A DNA stretch of 40,230 nucleotides. Source: Candidatus Crickella caballi (GTDB lineage Bacteria > Bacillota > Clostridia > Peptostreptococcales > Anaerovoracaceae). The stretch is from NCBI GenBank assembly GCA_018064665.1, contig JAGHUV010000012.1:1-40230 (forward strand), in the 5' to 3' direction. This document shows positions 7,300 through 15,840 of the stretch, piece by piece. The position numbers and the translations under genes are program-made. Below the pieces are notes generated by a model. The model searched no databases and was not told the origin of the DNA. It saw only the letters and a program-made list of their open reading frames with translations. Numbering within the stretch: position 1 is the stretch's first letter; each line of letters opens with the position of its first letter.

Positions 7300-9329
7300 T
7301 GAAACTATACGAAGAAGGATTTACACAGAACAGAGAGCTGTCTTGGCTCAGATATGATGACAGAGTGCTGGATGAGGCTATGGATGAAACCGTGCCTCTT
7401 TTCGAGCGTCTTAATTATATTTCGATTTTCATGAGCAATCTTGAAGAATTCATGCAGGTAAGAGTAGGCAGCCTTATTGAGGATGTTGCCGATGGAGATG
7501 ATGAACCTGACGTAAGATCCGGGCTCAATGCAAGAGAACAGCTCAAAGCTATATATGATATGATTCCTAAGCTCCTTCTGAAGAAGGACATTACATACAG
7601 AATAGTTGATCAGGAGCTTAAGAAAATCAGAATTCAGAGGATCACACCGGATGAACTTATGAAAACCGAGGTTATGAGACTCGGGTCATATTACAGACAG
7701 AAAATCCGCAAGAAGCTTACAGCAACGCTTATCGACAGAAAGGCGGATTTCCCATACATTGATGAGAATAAGCCGTACATTTTCTGCAGAATGGCAGTTG
7801 AAACAGGGGATGAGTTTGGACTTATAGATATTCCATACGACCTGCCTAAGATTTTTGTAATGGAGCCGGGCCTCACAAAGGGACGTCCGCTCAAATACAT
7901 ACTGACTTCGGATATCATAAAGATGTTCTGCGCCGACCTTTTCTCACCGTTCAAGATGGTCGAGGCTGTTTCCTTTGACATTGCGCGCAATGCTGAGGTT
8001 GAGCTCGGAGAGGGAAGTGATCTTCTTGAAGACATGAAGAAGATAATCAAGAAGCGCAAAACAGCCCCTGCTGATAAGCTGATCATCGAGAAGAAAGCAA
8101 GCCGCAGCATTGTGGAATTCCTTGCGAATGTATATAAGCTTAAATACTGGCAGATATTCACAACAGATATGATTTCTCTGGCATATGTGTCAGAGCTTGA
8201 GGATGTTATACCGTATTGGCTGCTGGACGAGGTCTGCTTTAAGCCTTTTACACCTTTCAACCAGCTTCAGCTCTCGCGCGGCTCTGTAATTGACAGAGTT
8301 CTCAAGACCGAAATACTGTCGGCATTCCCTTATGACTCGATGGATCCGCTGCTTGAGCTTCTCAGAGAGGCTTCTGTTGACAAACGGGTTACTGAGATAA
8401 GAATGACGATATACAGACTTGCTTCTCAGCCTGAGATAGTCAAGCATCTGATTACTGCAGCCGAGAACGGCAAGCGGGTAAGGGTTCTTATGGAGGTTCG
8501 CGCCAGATTTGACGAAGAGAAGAATATCGACTGGGCAGAGAAGCTGAAGTCCAGTGGAGTTAAGGTATATCTGGGTAATGAGAAGTACAAGGTTCATTCC
8601 AAGATATGTCAGGTTGTCCTCGAGGAGAACGGAGAGAAATATTTCATTTCTCAGTTCGGAACCGGAAATTACAACGAGAAAACAGCAAGAAAATATACGG
8701 ATCTTTCGCTCATTACCTCAGACAAGAGGCTGGGCAGGGATGCGGATGAACTTTTCAACGATGTGTTCAAGGGCAAACCGGGCGCATATGAGCATCTTCT
8801 TACATCGCCTAAGACCATGCAGGATGGCCTCATTGAACTTATAAGAAGAGAGGCATACAAGGGCAAGGAAGGTCGTATTTTCATCAAATGCAATTCGATC
8901 ACTGACGAGAAGCTGATTGAAGAGCTTATGCAGGCTTCGTGCATGGGATGCAAGATCCGGTTGATTGTTCGAGGCATATGCTGCATACTCCCGGGGGTAA
9001 AGTACTGCACAGAGAATATCGAGGCGGTGAATGTAGTCGGACGTCTTCTCGAGCACTCGAGAGTATATATTTTCGGCTCGGGCAGAGACGAGATTATGTA
9101 CATTTCATCGGCAGACTTTATGACTCGTAATATGACCAAACGTGTCGAGGTTGCATGTCCGATATACGGCAAAGACAACAGAGAACGCATCAAACACATA
9201 ATGGCTCTTAATTTCGCAGACAATGTTAAGGGCAGAGTGATGATGAGTAACGGGCAATACAGCAGGAAGAAGACGACATCAGAGCCGATTGACAGTCAGG
9301 AATTTCTGATGAAAGAAAACTCATTCTGA
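7299..9329 (+). CDS. ppk1: Polyphosphate kinase 1
   Basis: PPK1 reversibly transfers the terminal phosphate of ATP to long-chain polyphosphate. The 676-residue product shows the N-terminal FTQNRELSWLRYDDRVLDEA, IFMSNLEEFMQVRVGSL, then RARFDEEKNIDWAEKL, the phosphorylated His433 in YKVHSKICQV, GTGNYNEKTARKYTDL, the second conserved His in LLEHSRVYIFG, and SSADFMTRNMTKRVEV. All catalytic positions I can check are present. The start is GTG at 7299, which overlaps the previous stop (TAGTG); AAGGAAG about nine bases upstream supports it. A terminator follows. Confidence 0.96.
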   Translation: MKLYEEGFTQNRELSWLRYDDRVLDEAMDETVPLFERLNYISIFMSNLEEFMQVRVGSLIEDVADGDDEPDVRSGLNAREQLKAIYDMIPKLLLKKDITYRIVDQELKKIRIQRITPDELMKTEVMRLGSYYRQKIRKKLTATLIDRKADFPYIDENKPYIFCRMAVETGDEFGLIDIPYDLPKIFVMEPGLTKGRPLKYILTSDIIKMFCADLFSPFKMVEAVSFDIARNAEVELGEGSDLLEDMKKIIKKRKTAPADKLIIEKKASRSIVEFLANVYKLKYWQIFTTDMISLAYVSELEDVIPYWLLDEVCFKPFTPFNQLQLSRGSVIDRVLKTEILSAFPYDSMDPLLELLREASVDKRVTEIRMTIYRLASQPEIVKHLITAAENGKRVRVLMEVRARFDEEKNIDWAEKLKSSGVKVYLGNEKYKVHSKICQVVLEENGEKYFISQFGTGNYNEKTARKYTDLSLITSDKRLGRDADELFNDVFKGKPGAYEHLLTSPKTMQDGLIELIRREAYKGKEGRIFIKCNSITDEKLIEELMQASCMGCKIRLIVRGICCILPGVKYCTENIEAVNVVGRLLEHSRVYIFGSGRDEIMYISSADFMTRNMTKRVEVACPIYGKDNRERIKHIMALNFADNVKGRVMMSNGQYSRKKTTSEPIDSQEFLMKENSF

Positions 9330-9344
9330 TACAATCAATAAAAG

Positions 9345-9373
9345 AGGAGCAGCGCTTATTGAGTGCTGCTCCT
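9345..9373. terminator. Bidirectional terminator between ppk1 and the zinc-ribbon gene
   Basis: AGGAGCAGCGC (9345-9355) pairs with GTGCTGCTCCT (9363-9373), one G-U, 7-base loop. It is flanked by AAAAG on the left and TTTAAATT on the right, so it can end transcription from both converging genes. Confidence 0.8.
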
Positions 9374-9390
9374 TTAAATTATTCATAAAG

Positions 9391-9849
9391 CTATTTGTTG
9401 TTCTTCCTTTCCTCGGCCTTGATAATCTTCATTGCTCTCTTTTCACTGCGCATGCGCTGGCGAAGAACCTTTGCATTGGCTATCAGCTCACGTTTCTCCT
9501 GCTTGAGAGCTTTCTTGCTCTGAATAGTAGTGTGGACCGCATAGCCGCAGTACTTACAGTGAGTATCTGTGGCACCGATTATATTATGGCACTTAGGACA
9601 TCTGATCTCTTTTCTCTTGAATATCTTCTTATCTTCAACAACATAATTGCTAAGAGAGTTTTCAGTGAAGAGCTCAATGTAAGGCTCGATCTTGATTTTG
9701 TCCGGGTTGATTCTGCTTCTGTAAATTTCTCCTATATCAATAAGGTGCTCGCCGTTGTTTCTCGGATCAATATCAAGCACGATGTCGAGATCTTCTCCTG
9801 CTTTATCATCCATTTCGTCAATAAGTTTTCTGAACTCGCTGAGCTTCAT
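9391..9849 (-). CDS. Zinc-ribbon protein of unknown function
   Basis: I do not recognise a named family. The 152-residue product has an acidic N-terminal half (MKLSEFRKLIDEMDDKAGED), a treble-clef or ribbon with CPKC at 84-87 and CKYC at 98-101, and a very basic, probably helical C-terminal tail (about 110-152, rich in Lys and Arg). This arrangement could bind nucleic acid or a protein partner. AGGAGG precedes the ATG. The upstream gene stops 12 bases before this start, so the pair is one operon from a shared promoter. An open frame exists on the other strand across both genes, but the cysteine pattern and ribosome binding site support this strand. Confidence 0.7.
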   Translation of the reverse strand: MKLSEFRKLIDEMDDKAGEDLDIVLDIDPRNNGEHLIDIGEIYRSRINPDKIKIEPYIELFTENSLSNYVVEDKKIFKRKEIRCPKCHNIIGATDTHCKYCGYAVHTTIQSKKALKQEKRELIANAKVLRQRMRSEKRAMKIIKAEERKNNK

Positions 9850-9861
9850 ATTTCCGTCCTC

Positions 9862-10119
9862 CTAATGAATATTTCTCTTGTGTTTTTCTGTCTCAACATT
9901 CTCGGTAGGGAAGTACAGAGCCTTGCCGTCATCAGAAGGATCTTTTTCTTCGTACTGATCTTCGTCAAAGTCTCTGAAGTCGGAGCGCCTGAAGACTTCC
10001 GGATAGCGTTCTCTGACCGAACGGTCGTCCTCCTCAGTCTTGAATTTTGCGATTACATATACCAGTAAAGCTATTAAAAATACAATTCCAATGATAAATA
10101 ATGGCATAATCTGCTCCAT
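9862..10119 (-). CDS. Small single-helix membrane protein
   Basis: The 85-residue product has one hydrophobic segment (about 5-25, LFIIGIVFLIALLVYVI) followed by a charged cytoplasmic tail rich in Asp, Glu and Arg. The family is not recognised. ATG 10119 has no good Shine-Dalgarno; an in-frame ATG at 10107 (Met5) has GGAG six bases upstream and may be the true start, giving 81 residues. It is the first gene of a two-gene minus-strand operon with the zinc-ribbon gene, from a strong promoter 32 bases upstream. Function cannot be assigned. Confidence 0.65.
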   Translation of the reverse strand: MEQIMPLFIIGIVFLIALLVYVIAKFKTEEDDRSVRERYPEVFRRSDFRDFDEDQYEEKDPSDDGKALYFPTENVETEKHKRNIH

Positions 10120-10150
10120 TTAATTATGATAAGAGTTTTATCTTGTTTTT

Positions 10151-10179
10151 ATTTTAATCCAGTGGATTTTAACAGTCAA
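10151..10179 (-). promoter_or_regulatory. Promoter of the two-gene minus-strand operon
   Basis: On the minus strand TTGACT (10179-10174) and TAAAAT (10156-10151) are separated by 17 bases. This is a good sigma-A-type promoter about 30 bases before the first start codon. Confidence 0.7.
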
Positions 10180-10196
10180 TATTCTATCTAAAAACG

Positions 10197-10225
10197 TGCA
10201 AAAACAGTTGTTTTTATGGTATTAT
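10197..10225 (+). promoter_or_regulatory. Candidate nhaC promoter with a palindrome in its spacer
   Basis: TATTAT (10220-10225) is preceded by TG (10217-10218), an extended -10; TGCAAA (10197-10202) is a weak -35 at 17 bases. The spacer contains AAAAAC-AGTT-GTTTTT (10200-10215), a perfect inverted repeat that could be an operator. The promoter is divergent from the one at 10151-10179. The following leader of about 65 bases shows no T-box or other known element. Confidence 0.4.
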
Positions 10226-10295
10226 TATTCGATATGTAAAGATGGGTTTTTATATGCCCGGATTTCAGAATAATAAATATGGGAGGTCCAATCAG

Positions 10296-11603
10296 ATGGA
10301 AAAGAAAAAAGCCAATGCCAAAGCATTAATTCCAATTCTCGTGTTCCTGATTCTCTATCTTGGAGCAGGTATTTATTACGAATATCTGAATCCGATTGAG
10401 GGCGGAATGGGATTCTATGTAATGTCAGTTGTAGTTGCATTCGTAGTAGCCCTTATCGTTGCTCTTGCACAGACCAAGGGTAAGACATTTGACGAGAAAA
10501 TTCATATTTGTGCACAGGGAATCGGTGATGACAATATTACCATTATGCTGTTTATCTTCCTCGTTGCAGGTGCATTCAGCGGTTTAGCAAGTGCATCCGG
10601 CGGCGCAAGCAGTACTGCATATATGCTGCTCAGCATTATCCCTGTAAAGTTCGCTGTTCCGGGAATCTTCCTGATTGCCTGCCTCATTTCAATGGCAATG
10701 GGAACAAGCTGCGGAACAATTACAGTACTCGTACCTATCGCAGCTGCTATCTCAAGCACAGCAGGACTTGATCTTGCACTTTGCGTAGGAACTGTTGTAG
10801 GCGGAGCAATGTTCGGCGACAATCTTTCATTCGTATCAGACACAACTATCGCAGCAACTAAGACACAGGGCTGTGCAATGCAGGACAAGTTCAAGGCTAA
10901 CTTCAAGATAGCTCTTCCTGCCGCACTGGTTACTCTGATTCTGCTTATCGTTATGTCATCAAAGGGCGGTGCTGCTGCATTCGAAGTAGGTGAGTTCAAT
11001 GTAATTCAGACTCTGCCATACTTCATCGTTCTTATCGCAGCAATCGCAGGCGTAAACGTATTCGTTGCTTTATGCGGAGGTGTTGTACTGTTCCTCTGCA
11101 CAGGTCTTATTACAGGATCACTTACATTCAGTGATGCATTCAGTGCAATGGGAAGCGGCACATCCGGAATGTTCGAGACAATGGTAGTTGCGATCCTTGT
11201 TGCTGCTATCGCAGCTCTTATTAAGGAGAACGGTGGATTTGAGTCAATTCTCAACTTCATTACAAGAACCTTCAAAGGCGCAAAGGGCGGAATGTTCGGA
11301 GTAGGACTTCTGGTAATGCTTATGGACATCGCTACAGCTAACAACACTGTTGCTATCGTTATTTCAGGACCTATTGCAAAGGACCTCAGCAAGGATTACG
11401 GAATTGAAGCAAAGCAGACAGCTTCACTGCTGGATACATTCTCATGCGTTGCACAGGGACTTATTCCTTACGGAGCGCAATTACTGATTGCTTCCGGAAT
11501 CGCAGGAATCTCAAGTCTTGAGATTATGCCGTTCCTGTTCTATCAGTTTGCATTACTCGTTGCAGTATGCGTATCAATAATCGTTTATAAGGAGAAGAAA
11601 TAA
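10296..11603 (+). CDS. NhaC-family Na+/H+ antiporter
   Basis: The product is a polytopic membrane protein with about ten or more hydrophobic segments, similar to the NhaC/YheL-type antiporters of the ion-transporter superfamily that exchange Na+ for H+. Conserved stretches include MAMGTSCGTITVLVPI, GGAMFGDNLSFVSDTTIAAT and LLDTFSCVAQGLIPYGAQ. The frame is open from 10242, but ATG 10296 is preferred because GGGAGG lies at 10281-10286; this gives 435 residues, typical for the family. The transported ion is inferred from the family; amino-acid exchange is known for relatives. The stop overlaps the ileS ATG by one base, so it is the first gene of the long 10-27 kb run. Confidence 0.88.
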   Translation: MEKKKANAKALIPILVFLILYLGAGIYYEYLNPIEGGMGFYVMSVVVAFVVALIVALAQTKGKTFDEKIHICAQGIGDDNITIMLFIFLVAGAFSGLASASGGASSTAYMLLSIIPVKFAVPGIFLIACLISMAMGTSCGTITVLVPIAAAISSTAGLDLALCVGTVVGGAMFGDNLSFVSDTTIAATKTQGCAMQDKFKANFKIALPAALVTLILLIVMSSKGGAAAFEVGEFNVIQTLPYFIVLIAAIAGVNVFVALCGGVVLFLCTGLITGSLTFSDAFSAMGSGTSGMFETMVVAILVAAIAALIKENGGFESILNFITRTFKGAKGGMFGVGLLVMLMDIATANNTVAIVISGPIAKDLSKDYGIEAKQTASLLDTFSCVAQGLIPYGAQLLIASGIAGISSLEIMPFLFYQFALLVAVCVSIIVYKEKK

Positions 11604-14600
11604 TGTTTGAAAATTTATCAGAAAAGCCGGTTGCTGAATACCAGAATGAACAGGTTAAGCACTGGAATGACATAGATCTGCTCGATCTCTGTGTAACAGA
11701 GAGAGAAGGAGCACCTTCATTCGTATTCTACGAAGGTCCTCCTACTGCCAACGGCAAGCCGGGAATCCATCATATGATGGCAAGAACCCTTAAGGACAGT
11801 ATCAACAGATACAAGACTATGAAGGGGTTTCAGGTTAAGAGAAAAGGTGGCTGGGACACACACGGACTGCCTGTAGAAATCGAAGTTGAGAAGCAGCTCG
11901 GCTTCAGCGGAAAGCAGGAAATTGAGAAGTACGGCATTAAGGAATTTAACGAGAAGTGTCGTGAATCTGTATTCACATACACACAGATGTGGACAGAGAT
12001 GTCTGACAGGATGGCTTACCTGGCAGATATGGAAAACCCATATATTACATACCATAATGACTATATCGAAACAGGCTGGTGGATCATCAAGAATGCTTTC
12101 GACAAGGGACTTGTTTACGAAGGCTACAAGATTCTGCCTTACTGCCCACGTTGCGGAACAGGACTTGCTTCCCACGAAGTAGCTCAGGGTTATAAGGACA
12201 TCAAGGTTAACACACTGACCTGCAAATTCAAGAGAACAGGTGAGGGTGCTGAAGATAACGAGTACTTCCTCGCATGGACAACAACACCTTGGACTCTGGC
12301 ATCCAATATTGCACTTACAGTAGGACCTGATGTTGACTACATCAAGTGCAAGATGACATCCGGAGACAACGAAGGAAATCTGTTCTGGGTTGCTGAAGCA
12401 CTTGCAGACAAGACTTTCGGAGACGAAACTTATGAGGTCGTTGAGAAGGTTAAGGGTAAGGACATGGAATACTGGACTTACGAGCAGATCGAGCCGTTCT
12501 GTGTTCCTGAGAAAGGCAAGAATGCGTTCATCGTAACCTGCATGGATTACGTTTCAACTGAAGACGGTACAGGAATTGTTCATACAGCTCCTGCATTCGG
12601 TGAAGACGACTATCAGTGCGGACGTAAATATAACCTCGCTGTTCTTCAGCCTGTAGATGAGAAGGGCTGCTATACGGAGACTCCTTGGAAGGGCAGATTC
12701 GTAATGGAAGACGGACTTGATGTAGACATCATCAAGTATCTGGCTCAGGATGACAAGATTTATGCAAAGATCAAGATGGAGCATGCTTATCCTCACTGCT
12801 GGAGATGCGGAACTCCACTCGTATACTATGCTAACAAGAGCTGGTACATTGAAATGACTAAGCTCAAGGATGAGCTTGTTGCCAACAACAATACAGTTAA
12901 CTGGTATCCTGCATATGTCGGTGAGAAGAGATTCGGAAACTGGCTTGAGGATGTTAAGGACTGGGCTATTTCAAGATCAAGATATTGGGGAACACCAATT
13001 CCTGTATGGAAGTGCGAATGCGGACATCTGCACTGCGTCGGCTCAAGAGAACAGCTTATTGCTGATGCTGAGCAGGATATCGATATGAGTATCGAGCTTC
13101 ACAGACCGTATGTTGATGACGTTACTATCAAGTGCCCTGAGTGCGGCAAGAGCATGCACAGAATTCCTGAAGTAATGGACTGCTGGTTCGACTCCGGAGC
13201 AATGCCTTTCGCACAGTGGCACTACCCGTTTGAGAATAAGGAAAAGTTTGACGAGCTGTTCCCTGCAAGCTTCATTTGCGAGGGTATCGACCAGACAAGA
13301 GGCTGGTTCTACTCGCTTATGGCTGTATCTACAATCGTAAAGGGATGCTCTCCATACAAGAACGTTCTTGTAAATGACCTGATTCTCGATGCAAAGGGCA
13401 AGAAGATGTCCAAGCACGTAGGAAATACAGTATCTCCGTTCGAGCAGATCGATAAATACGGCGCTGACGCAGTAAGGTGGTATCTTGTATACTCATCACC
13501 TGCATGGACACCTACAAAGTATGATGAGGAAGGTGTTAAGGAGGTTATCTCCAAGGTATTCAGCACTCTGAGAAACACATACAACTTCTTCTGTCTGTAT
13601 GCGAATATCGACAACGTTGAGGTAGAGCAGCTGAACGTTCCATATGCTGAAAGACCTGAGCTCGACAGATGGATCATCTCCAAGTACAACAAGCTGATCA
13701 AGTCCACTACAGAGTCTATGGATCAGTATGACCACATGAGAACAGTTCGTGCAATCGGCGAGTTCATCAGTGAGGATCTTTCAAACTGGTATATCCGTCG
13801 TGCACGTCGCAGATTCTTTGCTGAGGGTATGGAGACAGATAAGCTTGCAGCATATGCAACTACTTATGAGATACTTATCGGCGTTGCCAAGATGATGGCA
13901 CCGATCGCTCCGTTCATCGCAGACGAGATTTACACTAAGCTGACAGGTGAGACTACAGTTCATACAGCATTCTATCCTGTTGCTGATGAGAGCCTTATCG
14001 ACGAAAAGGTTGAGGAGAGAATGGATCTCGTAAAGACACTTGTAAACCTCGGAAGAGGAACCCGTGAGTCAGAGAAGCTCAAGGTTCGTCAGCCGCTTCA
14101 GAAGGTTATCGTTGACGGTAACTACAAGTCAGTTATCGGAGATCTGGTAGACCTGATCACTGAAGAGCTCAACGTTAAGGAAGTCGTATTTGAGGACGAC
14201 CTTGACAAGTACATGAACTTCTCGATCAAGCCTAACTTCAGAGCCGCAGGTCCTGTATTCGGCAAGAATATTAAGGCATTTGGCGCAAAGCTTGCATCGC
14301 TTGATGCAAAGGCTACTATCGCTGAGCTCGCTAACGGACCGATCAGCATGGAAGTTGGAGACGATACATACGAGATCACAGAAGAGTATCTGGATGTACG
14401 TATTTCCTCCAAGGAAGGCTTCGTAGTCGGAATGGACAACAACGTATTCACAATTCTGGATACAACTCTTACTCCTGAGCTCATCGAGCAGGGTTATGTA
14501 AGAGAGATCATCTCCAAGATCCAGCAGTTACGTAAGCAGGCTGACTTCGAGATGATGGATCAGATCAACATCTACATGGATTCTGATGACGAAATCAAGG

Positions 14601-14728
14601 CTGCGGTTGAGGCAAACAAGGACTTCATCATGAGTGAGACAATTGCCAAGGCTATAGAGCAGAAGAGTGACCTGAACACATTTGATATCAACGGTCACAA
14701 GACAGGAATCGCAGTAGAAAAACTTTAA
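11603..14728 (+). CDS. ileS: Isoleucyl-tRNA synthetase, type 2 with GIHH signature
   Basis: IleRS charges tRNA-Ile. At 1041 residues it is the long eukaryote-like type (IleRS2). The class I signature normally HIGH reads GIHH (about 54-57, in PPTANGKPGIHHMM); the second signature is KKMSKHVG near residue 600. GWDTHGLPVEIEVEKQLG follows the first signature. The CP1 editing domain lies in the first half (around 190-400). Cys pairs in YCPRCG, KCECG and KCPECGK suggest zinc sites. The C-terminal anticodon-binding part is complete. The gene overlaps nhaC by one base and has no T-box of its own, unlike many Firmicute synthetase genes. Type 2 enzymes are naturally tolerant to mupirocin; the GxHH form is linked to very high resistance. 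Confidence 0.96.
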   Translation: MFENLSEKPVAEYQNEQVKHWNDIDLLDLCVTEREGAPSFVFYEGPPTANGKPGIHHMMARTLKDSINRYKTMKGFQVKRKGGWDTHGLPVEIEVEKQLGFSGKQEIEKYGIKEFNEKCRESVFTYTQMWTEMSDRMAYLADMENPYITYHNDYIETGWWIIKNAFDKGLVYEGYKILPYCPRCGTGLASHEVAQGYKDIKVNTLTCKFKRTGEGAEDNEYFLAWTTTPWTLASNIALTVGPDVDYIKCKMTSGDNEGNLFWVAEALADKTFGDETYEVVEKVKGKDMEYWTYEQIEPFCVPEKGKNAFIVTCMDYVSTEDGTGIVHTAPAFGEDDYQCGRKYNLAVLQPVDEKGCYTETPWKGRFVMEDGLDVDIIKYLAQDDKIYAKIKMEHAYPHCWRCGTPLVYYANKSWYIEMTKLKDELVANNNTVNWYPAYVGEKRFGNWLEDVKDWAISRSRYWGTPIPVWKCECGHLHCVGSREQLIADAEQDIDMSIELHRPYVDDVTIKCPECGKSMHRIPEVMDCWFDSGAMPFAQWHYPFENKEKFDELFPASFICEGIDQTRGWFYSLMAVSTIVKGCSPYKNVLVNDLILDAKGKKMSKHVGNTVSPFEQIDKYGADAVRWYLVYSSPAWTPTKYDEEGVKEVISKVFSTLRNTYNFFCLYANIDNVEVEQLNVPYAERPELDRWIISKYNKLIKSTTESMDQYDHMRTVRAIGEFISEDLSNWYIRRARRRFFAEGMETDKLAAYATTYEILIGVAKMMAPIAPFIADEIYTKLTGETTVHTAFYPVADESLIDEKVEERMDLVKTLVNLGRGTRESEKLKVRQPLQKVIVDGNYKSVIGDLVDLITEELNVKEVVFEDDLDKYMNFSIKPNFRAAGPVFGKNIKAFGAKLASLDAKATIAELANGPISMEVGDDTYEITEEYLDVRISSKEGFVVGMDNNVFTILDTTLTPELIEQGYVREIISKIQQLRKQADFEMMDQINIYMDSDDEIKAAVEANKDFIMSETIAKAIEQKSDLNTFDINGHKTGIAVEKL

Positions 14729-14745
14729 TCGATTAGGATTAAATA

Positions 14746-15798
14746 ATGACCAATATTCTGGATTTTAATCAAAATCAAATAACAGAGATCGTTAAGAGCC
14801 TCGGAGAGAAGGAATTCCGTGCCAAACAGGTATACGGATGGCTTATAAAGGGTGTGGAGTCCTGGGACGAAATGAATAACGTTCCCAAGGCTCTGCGCGA
14901 GAGGCTTGCTGCTGAATACTACATAGGATTGCCGACTGTAGTTACAGAACAATGTTCTAAGGACGGAACCCGCAAGTGCCTTTATGAGTTTAAGGACGGT
15001 GCGAGAGTTGAGTCTGTGTTCATGCAATACAGCTACGGCAATTCTATATGTATTTCATCTCAGGTAGGTTGCAGAATGGGATGCTCATTCTGTGCATCGA
15101 CCCTGAACGGTCTGGAGAGAAATCTCACTGCAGGTGAGATGCTCGGTGAAGTGCTGAGAATGTGCAGACAGGTAAGCGGTGACAGGACCTTTTCGATAGG
15201 CAACAATGCCGACAGACCGCTTAACCACATCGTAATAATGGGAATGGGTGAGCCATTCGACAATTACGAAGAACTGGCCAAATTCCTTGAGCTTATACAT
15301 GATGAAAGGGGCTTTGGCCTGAGCTACAGGAATATCACTGTTTCTACATGCGGCCTGATTCCTAATATGAACAGGTTCGCTGAAGAATTTCCGCAGGTCA
15401 ACCTGGCGGTTTCACTGCACGCTTCCAACGGAAAGAGAAGAGCGGAAATCATGCCGGTTGCCAGAAAGTACGCGTATGATGAGCTTATGAGTGCATGCCG
15501 CGCTTATACAGAGAAGACCGGAAGAAGAATAAGCTTCGAATATTCTATGATAGACGGAGTCAATGACTCTGAAGCGCAGGCGAGAGAGCTTGCGTCAAGT
15601 CTCAAGGGCTGGCTTACTCATGTCAACCTCATCCCGCTCAACAAGGTTGAAGAGAGGAGTTATGAAGCCGCACAGAGTGCCAATATACAGAGATTCAAGG
15701 AAATCCTTGAGGAAGAGGGCGTAGCGGTCACTGTGCGTCGCACACTTGGCTCTGACATCGATGCTGCATGCGGACAGCTTCGCAGCAGAAACAGTTAG
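14746..15798 (+). CDS. rlmN: 23S rRNA (A2503-C2)/tRNA (A37-C2) methyltransferase RlmN
   Basis: RlmN is a radical-SAM enzyme that methylates C2 of A2503 in 23S rRNA and A37 in some tRNAs. The iron-sulfur cluster motif CRMGCSFC holds C109, C113 and C116. MGMGEPFDNY, the SAM-site VSTCGLIPNM and SLHASNGKRRAEIMP are typical. The methyl-carrying Cys near the C-terminus is C342 (DIDAACGQL), so it is RlmN and not Cfr by this context. At 350 residues the length is normal. It starts 17 bases after ileS, with a weak AGGATT site. plsX follows after 42 bases. Confidence 0.95.
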   Translation: MTNILDFNQNQITEIVKSLGEKEFRAKQVYGWLIKGVESWDEMNNVPKALRERLAAEYYIGLPTVVTEQCSKDGTRKCLYEFKDGARVESVFMQYSYGNSICISSQVGCRMGCSFCASTLNGLERNLTAGEMLGEVLRMCRQVSGDRTFSIGNNADRPLNHIVIMGMGEPFDNYEELAKFLELIHDERGFGLSYRNITVSTCGLIPNMNRFAEEFPQVNLAVSLHASNGKRRAEIMPVARKYAYDELMSACRAYTEKTGRRISFEYSMIDGVNDSEAQARELASSLKGWLTHVNLIPLNKVEERSYEAAQSANIQRFKEILEEEGVAVTVRRTLGSDIDAACGQLRSRNS

Positions 15799-15840
15799 GC
15801 AGAATTGCTGCCAATAAATATAAAACTACAGGAGAATCGA

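Noticed and set aside
9532-10068. A 178-codon plus-strand frame across the two small minus-strand genes
   Set aside because: It ignores the AGGAGG site, the promoter and the zinc-binding cysteines of the minus-strand genes, and it spans the gap between them.
10120-10295. T-box leader for the nhaC-ileS run
   Set aside because: No TGGNACCGCG-type T-box sequence or terminator is present; the leader is too short.
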